DNA of 64,000 nucleotides, taken from positions 1,240,001 to 1,304,000 of the forward strand of contig NC_087382.1 in NCBI RefSeq assembly GCF_963675165.1. Reading direction: 5' to 3'. Below the pieces are notes generated by a model. That model did no database searches. It had not been told where the DNA came from and saw nothing but the letters and a program-made list of their open reading frames with translations. The stretch comes from Halichondria panicea (Eukaryota > Porifera > Demospongiae > Suberitida > Halichondriidae). Made by a program: the position numbers and the translations under genes. Positions 57,317 to 64,000 of the stretch are shown piece after piece; positions within the stretch are counted from its first letter, which is position 1, and each line of letters begins with the position of its first letter.

Positions 57317-58551
57317 CCAGGACAGAGTGGTTATTAGTGCACCAGCAAACTGGAGATTCAGAGAATGGTTCAGAATACGAATGTTGCCGATGGAAACCAA
57401 TGCAATTCCATTGATGTATAAGATCATCCCCAAACAGAGCAGAAACAAATACTGAAAAATGTTGTCTGAAATTAACTGTTAAGGACCTCTTGCATGTCAG
57501 CAATAGAAAATTTCAAGTAAACAAGTAACTTTATAGGCCTTATTATATTACCACGGTATATACAGTGCTAGATCTATATACATGCACATAATACAGGAAA
57601 GTTCTTGTCATTACACAGCGTACTTATACGTATACATCACAATTAACGAGATGAATCATATATATTTAGCACTTATACATGCAGCATGCAGTAGTTAGGC
57701 TCGCTAATCCGGCTCTCTGATCGAAGTACAGTCACCTCGATAATTAAACCGGTCGTTTATTTTGGCATGGATTGCTAGCTTGATAAAGACTGCACAAAAC
57801 TCATCCTAAAATGCGGCCACTCGCTATTCGTATGCCAGTCAGTTATGGCTGCTCCAAACTAGGTGTTATTTTGTATTCGAGGTATATAGTGGCTGCTATT
57901 TAGCTGCAGCTATTTTCTGAAATGCATGCAGCCACCTCGCTATTTTGGCCAACTGCATTGTCCCAAGGGTGACCGGATTAACGAGAGTCTATATATAATT
58001 GTACTGTATGATTATACATTGTATATTCTCATATTAAGATGAATACAATGCTCCCGAAAATCCTAGCGATGCCTGACGTGCCAAGAGCATGAATCACTCC
58101 CAGCACAATGGTTGGAACACCGAGTTGGGAGATGATAAAATGGGGAACAAACACAGAGCCATTTGCAACTGGTCCTCCAGAGAAATCCTTCTGCAATAAA
58201 ATGATGCATGGAACAGACTTGAATATAATAGCAATTAAGCCTTGCCACAACTGCTGAGCACACTGTTATTTATGAGATATGATTTAAATGCACAAGTTTT
58301 TGTACCAGGGAGGACAATCCAAATCCAATTACAAAGAGCAGCCATGAGAGAGCAGTAACTCCGGCCAGGACCAATCCAATCTATAGCATGGTATAGATGC
58401 ATGCATGGTATTATAGTAACACATGACTGTTAACTTGAATTTGATGTCAAAAGTATGAAATATAAAGGAATTATTAATAGCTATGCTGAGCCTGTAATAG
58501 CATAAGAACAATAGAATGCAACAACACCTTTCTTGCAAGTCCTTCCAACAT
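57317..58551 (-). CDS. Small four-TM membrane protein, multi-exon
   Basis: Four exons with consistent phase 0 and GT-AG borders: 58528-58551 (MLEGLARK), 58306-58380, 58047-58190 and 57317-57451. They encode a short N-terminus, a first membrane helix (IGLVLAGVTALSWLLFVIGF), and a loop with KDFSGG. A second helix follows around IISQLGVPTIVLGVIHALG, then a third (YLFLLCLGMILYINGIALV) and the start of a fourth (LQFAGALITTLSW). The layout recalls claudin/PMP22-like or other small tetraspan proteins, but no signature (such as W-GLW-C-C) is visible, so no family is claimed. The end of the gene is unclear: exon 3 could also read through to a stop at about 58030, and a possible last exon lies near 55842-55967. 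Confidence 0.55.
57715..57992. repeat. Interspersed repeat ending GGTGACCGGATTAACGAGAG, copy 1
   Basis: It shares CACTCGCTATTC, TGGCTGCTCCAAACTA and the end CAAGGGTGACCGGATTAACG with a second copy at 62938-63302. A solo end lies at about 61568-61622. Confidence 0.75.
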
Positions 58552-59036
58552 TTTATTACAAGAGTATAGAAGAAGAGGCAGCAGGAAATCTTCAGTCAGT
58601 GTATATACTGATATATAGTTTTACTTGCAGTATGAGACACTCTCTCGGAAGGAATCGTTTTTATATAGAGGCCAATTTTATTTCCTCAGATGTCATTGGC
58701 ACACAATAATTATTTGCCTTTGGGACTCATGATCCTTTGCCAACTTTATTATAGTGTGCATGCATGCATGCGCATAAAATCCTAGCCATTTTAGAATGCT
58801 GACTCTTCACTATAATGAATTCTATATACTGCATGTAGCTTCATATTGTGTTTTAGAGCGATTTCCATAATTATATAGCTTCACCTTCTTCAACAAAAAA
58901 TTCAAGCTAGCATTACACAATTAATTTGTTTACGCTCGCTCCAAACATACTTTGCCTGTTCCTAATAATATTGTCCATTCTTGCCTGATTCTCCAGTATG
59001 CCCTGATAAATTATCTTGGAATAATTTTAGCATTAT
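58552..59036. other. Upstream of the four-TM gene
   Basis: AT-rich; no feature is seen. Confidence 0.4.
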
Positions 59037-59284
59037 GCCACTCCAAGTGATACTCTGGTTTCTGGTCCACCGCCCGCACCAGATTTTATTTTTGGATTTC
59101 TATCTCCTACACACACAGAATGGTCCATGTGGTACAAAATAATTATTGTGATAATGATATTCATTTGCAAAATAATAAGTTCATAAGGTGAAATTGATAA
59201 TGACATAATGAGAAAAGCCGCCCGCCCACATGCAATTAGAAAACTTCAGGACCATAAACCAGAGTGTCACTTGGAGTGGCCTAA
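59037..59284. mobile_element. 280-bp MITE family, complete copy 2
   Basis: Same TIRs and interior as 27831-28110, with an internal deletion of about 30 bp around GATTTCTATCTC. Confidence 0.85.
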
Positions 59285-59648
59285 TAGGTGTGTGAGTGTG
59301 TGTCTACACTTTTGTATATATAGAGTCTATAATTATATACAGAGATCAATTAAATTGAGTGCCTCCCTTTTTTAGATATATAGATATATACTATAGCTGC
59401 TAATTCCTCCAGTGCTGAAAGTGAAAGTGCAGCTGTAACTATATTATAATGATTGCATGTGAGATTGGATTGGACCAGTCGATTGTGCAGTATAATAATT
59501 ATACACAGTCATGTAGTGGGAAAGAAACCTACATGCACATGCACCCATACACAGGAGAGGAGGTTATTGAGCTCGACTTTTAAAAGCAACCGACATACAG
59601 TATGACCAGCAATCCATTGTACATGCTCAACACAGATGCATCCATATC

Positions 59649-59908
59649 ATTAAGTATGAGGGAGAGCATGAATATTCTTACATTGACCCAAAATATGTAC
59701 GCATTCTAGCAAGAATTCCAATTGTCAGTCAGATAAAACAGATCAAGTAACAATTTCAACAAGGAGATCTGGAGATAGCTCAGAAATGGCCACATCAGCA
59801 CCATTGACCAAAGGAGAAATGCATCATGATCAAGTACCTACTACTGACAATATTTGTTATGGGTCAGCTATTCCACGAGAAAATTCTGACCAAGTCAATC
59901 AAAGGTAG
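59649..59908 (+). pseudogene. Possible remnant of a receptor cytoplasmic tail
   Basis: IKYEGEHEYSYIDPKYV in one frame, then (shifted) SDKTDQVTISTRRSGD and DQVPTTDNICYGSAIPREN to a TAG at 59906-59908. Tyr-containing, Ser/Thr-rich segments like this occur in cytoplasmic tails of invertebrate surface receptors. No domain or partner exon is seen, so this is a weak call. Confidence 0.2.
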
Positions 59909-60524
59909 CCACTGATAGCAGAAACTTGAGAACCTAGGTCTGTTCTTTCACAAGAGTGATGCTCCTTCTTCCTTCGCACAAGACAGCTCCTCACACTCTA
60001 GCTAGCTAAGCCTATATCTATGACAAACTAAACTTGCAAAGAATAGACCTATGACACGGAGTTCTTTGTGATTTAACGGTGATTTTACGGAGTAAGTATG
60101 CTTACATACACTATTAGTGTTTCTATTCGCTCCACCTTGCTCAGGTATTCGCTCTTTTTTAGCGAATACCTGAGCAACCACAGCAACCACAGCACACGCC
60201 CAGATACACGCCCAGATACAATCAATACCAGGCCGAGGAGGCGACCTAGCGTTCAATTAGAGACGGATCGGCCTGGGATCGAGGCTACCTTGGGACCATG
60301 CAGCTTGCCCGGAAAAGCGAGGTGGCTGCAGCTCAGGAAATAGCCGCGGCTTAAAAACGACTTACCTCGAATCTAATGACTACTTATTTTGCGGTTCTTG
60401 TCTCGAGAATAATGTAGGATAATGGATCATTTTGTTCTCTATTTAAGGGTTAGAAGAAGCATCACTCTTGTGAAAGAACAGACCTAGGTTCTCAAGTTTC
60501 TGCTATCAGTGGCTACCTTTGATT
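59896..60524. mobile_element. 629-bp foldback element, about 72-bp arms
   Basis: GTCAATCAAAGGTAGCCACT through AGAGTGATGCTCC is inverted at 60452-60524. Inside are a 15-bp-stem hairpin (GCTCAGGTATTCGCT/AGCGAATACCTGAGC, 60139-60176) and a TAGCCTCGAT-family end (60228-60289). Confidence 0.8.
60220..60291. repeat. Direct repeat copy 1 of about 80 bp
   Basis: AGATACAATCAATACCAGGC through GGCCTGGGATCGAGGCTA is identical to 61232-61303. It includes the hairpin-family end. Confidence 0.85.
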
Positions 60525-61231
60525 GACTACACAATTTAATACAAGCGCTTGATTAGACCATTGATTGCCAGATACACTTGGTAGAGTCTATCCTCAGACT
60601 CTGGCCATCGATCTCTTGTATACTATGCTCAGGGGTGTCCACAAGTGGCTGGGCCTGGGATGTATTGTCAAGGTGAGCGATATAAATCAATAATACCCTT
60701 TCATCATTGGAAATTGTACACTATAGCCTATAGTCCAATCCTTGGTATCTGGATCAAGATATGACATTACGGCACTGGCACTGGTGTTGGTTGTGTTAGT
60801 CTCCTTCACCGGCCTTCAAGGAAGTGCGGCCTGGGATCGTGGCTAGTTTTGTGTGGACCATCACTGTGAGTTACAAAATGTATAGTGGAATGGTGAGTTT
60901 AAGTTCATACTAATTTGTATACAGGAGCAAAATGGAACCTTCCCCTCCAACCCCCGTCGTACTCCTCCTAGCTGATGGGTGTGAACTCATTGAAAGATGA
61001 TGCCCCAGTGCCATCCAACGCAGTATTTATTAAGTCTTTCTGGAAGCTCTCGTTTGAGATCTTCGCTTCTAAACATCTGCATTTATTATGGACACAGTAC
61101 TGCTGTGCACAGTATTAATTTCTAGTGTCATTATATCATTATATCGCTGTATTTTTAGCCAACTGTGATGAACTGAAGATTTTACAGTACATGCATAGAG
61201 CTGATACTTACCAGTTTCCGGTCACGCCCAG
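60525..61231. other. Repeat-rich spacer
   Basis: A solo TAGCCTCGAT-family element lies at about 60798-60846, with near-matching 9-bp flanks (TGGTTGTGT/GTTTTGTGT, 7 of 9). No gene is recognised. Confidence 0.5.
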
Positions 61232-61303
61232 ATACAATCAATACCAGGCCGAGGAGGCGACCTAGCGTTCAATTAGAGACGGATCGGCCTGGGATCGAGG
61301 CTA
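61232..61303. repeat. Direct repeat copy 2 of about 80 bp
   Basis: Identical to the copy at 60220-60291, about 1 kb away. Differences start directly outside it, apart from CACGCCC just before. Confidence 0.85.
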
Positions 61304-61836
61304 GCTACTGTATATACCTCTGTGCATGCAGGTTGCTTTTGTTTATTGACTTGTTTTGTTGTATATATAGGTTATGTTCATTTCTGGAACCTTGAAGTGC
61401 CTGCTGCACAGTGCCATTGGTCGATTCCGAGCATCACATTGTGCTGCATGTTCACTGCAGAGCTAGTGCCATGAGTATAATTATACTGTATACTAAGCCT
61501 ACACCATGCACACGTACACACACACACAAAACATGCATTCCATGCACCACTCTGTATCACTGCATGCTATTCTGGCCAAGCTGCACTGTCTCAAGGGTGA
61601 CGGATTAATGAGAGTCTATACTGTAGTAGTTTACTAATAGTCTCGCACCAGCCACTATATTTTCGACCGAGCTTTCCAATAGGAAAAATCGGAGCTGGTG
61701 CAACACTTTATTAATGCATCCCACGTGAATAATATAGTATATGCATGTAATGTGAGCTGGTATTATTAAGTTGCATGTGCATTGTTGTCACTCTTAGATG
61801 TGTGTGATTATTTCCCCGTTGTAGCATTATCTTTTC

Positions 61837-61945
61837 TAGCCTCGATCCCAGGCCGAGTTTTCGCTTTTATAACGGTTAGGCAAACAACTGCCAGTTGTTT
61901 GCCTAACCGTTATAAAAGCGAAAACTCGGCCTGGGATCGAGGCTA
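61837..61945. mobile_element. Perfect 109-bp palindrome with 9-bp target duplication
   Basis: The arms 61837-61890 and 61892-61945 are exact reverse complements around one base at 61891. The ends are TAGCCTCGATCCCAGGCCGA and its complement. TATCTTTTC lies directly on both sides (61828-61836, 61946-61954). Confidence 0.95.
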
Positions 61946-62089
61946 TATCTTTTCCTATGTGAGGTGACCATGTTTGGTGGTGTGATTTGACCATTGATGT
62001 CAGAATTAAACCAAATTGCTATCAAATATCTGTTTCAGAGCTGTCAGACTGAGTGTTGAGTAGAGTTGGTGACTACTTTATACAATGGA

Positions 62090-62580
62090 TACTAACAGGT
62101 AAGAAACTGCTTAGCATGCATGCACTAATGGCCTATTTTATATTGCTTATACATGCACTATCAAACGGATTACTGTTGACAGTAACACTGTTATAGATCT
62201 AGATCTATTATACACAGAATTTTGACACACCCAATTACTAACTAATCAATGATGGCAGTTCTCATCTATCTGATTCTCCCCATATAGTGACAACCTTGCT
62301 GAACAACTCTACTTGGCTAGTGAGAATGGCTGTGACCAAGAAGTGCTTCATCTGCTGAAGAGAGGAGCTCCACCAAACAACAGTGACTACTACACTAGAG
62401 AGCAGAATGGATACACTCCACTAACATTAGCATCCATATCCTAAGTTCAGAACTACTGATTAAGTTTGGAGCCATTGTAGCTGCTGCAGCTACGTTTGGT
62501 TCGACCCCCTTACACGAGGCATGTGTACACAACAGGAAGGCCACTGCTAAGCTGTTACTGGAGCACTACTGTCCTACAGG
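62090..62580 (+). pseudogene. Ankyrin-repeat gene, 5' part, frameshifted
   Basis: Exon 1 ends MDTN at about 62100 with a GTAAG donor. Exon 2 starts at about 62288 and reads SDNLAEQLYLASENGCDQEV, LHLLKRGAPP and NGYTPLTLAS. It then meets TAA near 62441. A second frame resumes with ELLIKFGAIVAAAATFGSTPLHEACVHNRK and ATAKLLLEHYCPTG, ending at a GTGAGC donor (62580). These are ankyrin repeats (TPLxxA; LLLEHxCPxG), which usually bind other proteins. The two halves differ in frame, and the piece linking one repeat to the next is missing, so the gene is broken or wrongly assembled. No later exon is visible to the window end. Confidence 0.7.
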
Positions 62581-62937
62581 TGAGCCTGAGTTATATAGTA
62601 CAGCTGTGTGTGGTCGCTTTACCCCTTCACTATACTGCGGGTGATCTGTCCTTTAATTAGCATCAGTGTGCTGTATAGCGCAATCACAATGTTGTAGTAA
62701 CGTGCACGTGAACTATACCAAGAGCACTGCAACTACACTGTAGTGATTACCTTTGTCTGTGTTATTTTAGTAAGTAGAGGGGGAATAAGAAAAGTAAACA
62801 TTTCGCTAAAAAAAGATCAACTGTTATTTCAATACCCGGCCTGTTAGTATGTAAAATTGCCAGCTATGGACACTCAATCATATACAACTAGTATCTATAT
62901 ATATAATGCAAATTTTATGGGGGAGATGTCATACCGG
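62581..62937. other. Spacer after the ankyrin exon
   Basis: Nothing recognised. Confidence 0.4.
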
Positions 62938-63302
62938 CCATTTGGCTTGGCACGGAATGCTAGCTATTATGTTTACTGCACAAAACTCGCCCTGAAGTAC
63001 AGCCACTCGCTATTCTGTATACCAGCCAGTGCTGGCTGTCCCAAACAAGATTTTCAACCTAATTTTATACGTGTATTACGGCCGGATATGACGTTTTGGG
63101 TGTGGTTTAGCAAATAAAAATTGAATTTGAGAACAAAATGATTCATTATCTTCATTATCCTCAAGACAAGAACCGCAAAATTAGTCATTAGATTCGAGGT
63201 AAGGTCGTTTTTAAGCCACAGCTATTTCCTGACATACAGCCACCTCGCTATTCCGGCCAAGCTGCATGGTCCCAAGGGTGACTGGATTAACGACAGTCTA
63301 CT
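62938..63302. repeat. Interspersed repeat, copy 2, with inserted segment
   Basis: It is similar to 57715-57992, but carries about 130 bp (about 63110-63235) that also occurs inverted at about 60334-60445 (TTAGTCATTAGATTCGAGGT / ACCTCGAATCTAATGACT). Confidence 0.75.
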
Positions 63303-63436
63303 TTACTCGTTTATGATGCTCGCAAGGTCAACTTGCTGCTTCCGGAAAAATCCAATTGTGAGCAACTCCTTCCTTTCGGATTTGGGTTCAATACATATGC
63401 AGCGGTGGTTATAGACCCGGATAAAATGCATGGATA

Positions 63437-63496
<60 letters not shown>
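63437..63496 (+). rRNA. 18S rRNA internal fragment
   Basis: GGGAGTATGGTCGCAAGGCT, then GAAACTTAAAGGAATTGACG and GAAGGGCACCACCAGGAGTG, is the universally conserved segment about 1100-1170 nt into eukaryotic 18S rRNA. Here it directly precedes the 18S 5' end, the reverse of the normal order. Confidence 0.93.
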
Positions 63497-63497
63497 T

Positions 63498-63599
63498 TAC
63501 CTGGTTGATCCTGCCAGTAGTCATATGCTTGTCTCAAGCCATGCATGTCTAAGTATAAACGCTTCTATACTGTGAAACTGCGAATGGCTCATTAAATCA
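63498..63599 (+). rRNA. 18S rRNA 5'-end fragment
   Basis: TACCTGGTTGATCCTGCCAG, then AGTCATATGCTTGTCTCA and GCGAATGGCTCATTAAATCA, is the start of 18S rRNA. Homology ends near 63599-63600, so only about 100 of roughly 1800 bases are present. This is a fragment, not a working gene. Confidence 0.95.
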
Positions 63600-64000
63600 A
63601 TACATGGATAGTAAATACAGGCCCTCAGCTCCCTATATATATATACAAGTTTTAACTCATATCCTTTTGCCACAATGAATCAAGCAACAGCTAGGTTAGC
63701 TGAGCTACCATCGCAATCACTTCAGTTAGACGAGTTATGAGGAAAGTTGACGTACTGTACAACTGGAAAATTTGGTGATTATTTGGCGAATGCAATGCAA
63801 TACTATACAGTGACGTTGTATCCACCAGAAAATTTAAATTTGGCAGTTTTAAATTTGGCAATCTTCGGTAAATCGCCAAATTAAAACACCCATCAAATTT
63901 CCCAGTTATACATCCATAAGGAGTCTGCATTTTACAGGCCCAAGTTATGATTCAGTGTTAGTTTGTTACTGACAATCATAACAGAAGCCATAATGGTAAT
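63600..64000. other. Window end after the 18S fragment
   Basis: AT-rich. CAAATTTAAA motifs repeat near 63830-63900. No gene is recognised; the ORF at 63691-63930 (-) has no domain. Confidence 0.4.

Noticed and set aside
62495-62530. GGTTCGACCCC as a tRNA T-arm
   Set aside because: It lies in the ankyrin coding frame (FGSTPLHEA), and no acceptor stem or anticodon arm can be formed around it.
63498-63599. Start of a functional 18S rRNA gene running off the window
   Set aside because: Homology stops after about 100 bases, with 400 bases of window left that do not match 18S.

Overview
The window reads as nuclear DNA of an early-branching animal, most likely a demosponge. Genes have short GT-AG introns, the intergenic DNA is AT-rich and crowded with small hairpin/TIR elements, and two lineage-specific families are expanded. 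These are RING/TRAF-zinc-finger proteins and large beta-helix multi-TM proteins. There are no operons or Shine-Dalgarno signals. The species assignment is inference; the gene structures are read from the sequence.

Layout: (1) 61-1617 (+) encodes a Golgi-type carbohydrate sulfotransferase. (2) 2208-27614 (+) is a LARP7-like gene reconstructed from eleven exons. They encode the second half of the La motif, RRM1, a basic linker, the C-terminal xRRM and a basic tail. Nine exons lie in 2208-6644 and two at 27154-27614, and the phases match throughout. (3) Between them is one intron of about 20.5 kb that holds a whole array of intronless genes on the opposite strand. Five RING/TRAF-like genes are open (A, B, C, E, H), one is frameshifted (D), and at least three copies or fragments are decayed (F, G, I).

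(4) 29000-33786 (+): an intact 1218-residue protein (signal peptide, beta-helix repeats, Cys-rich motif, about 8 TM helices), preceded by two decayed copies of its own 5' end. (5) 34374-54543 (-): three paralogs of a second subfamily, all damaged by stops and frameshifts. The last is split by about 4.75 kb of DNA carrying a Mutator-like transposase with FAR1-like, MULE, SWIM and PHD parts. (6) 54544-64000: mostly repeats, with a small 4-TM gene (57317-58551, -), a broken ankyrin gene (about 62090-62580, +) and two 18S rRNA fragments joined in the wrong order near the end.

Mobile DNA: a family of hairpin elements ending in TAGCCTCGAT...ATCGAGGCTA leaves 9-bp target duplications and ranges from 36 bp to about 620 bp. 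One copy is a perfect 109-bp palindrome. There is also an 886-bp palindrome carrying three DR1-type AGGTCA repeats at its centre. The best candidates for an undescribed system are the beta-helix/multi-TM family and the antisense TRAF-like array nested in the LARP7 intron. Both show tandem duplication, repeat-number change and gene death, as expected of receptor or innate-immune families, but their functions are not shown by sequence alone.
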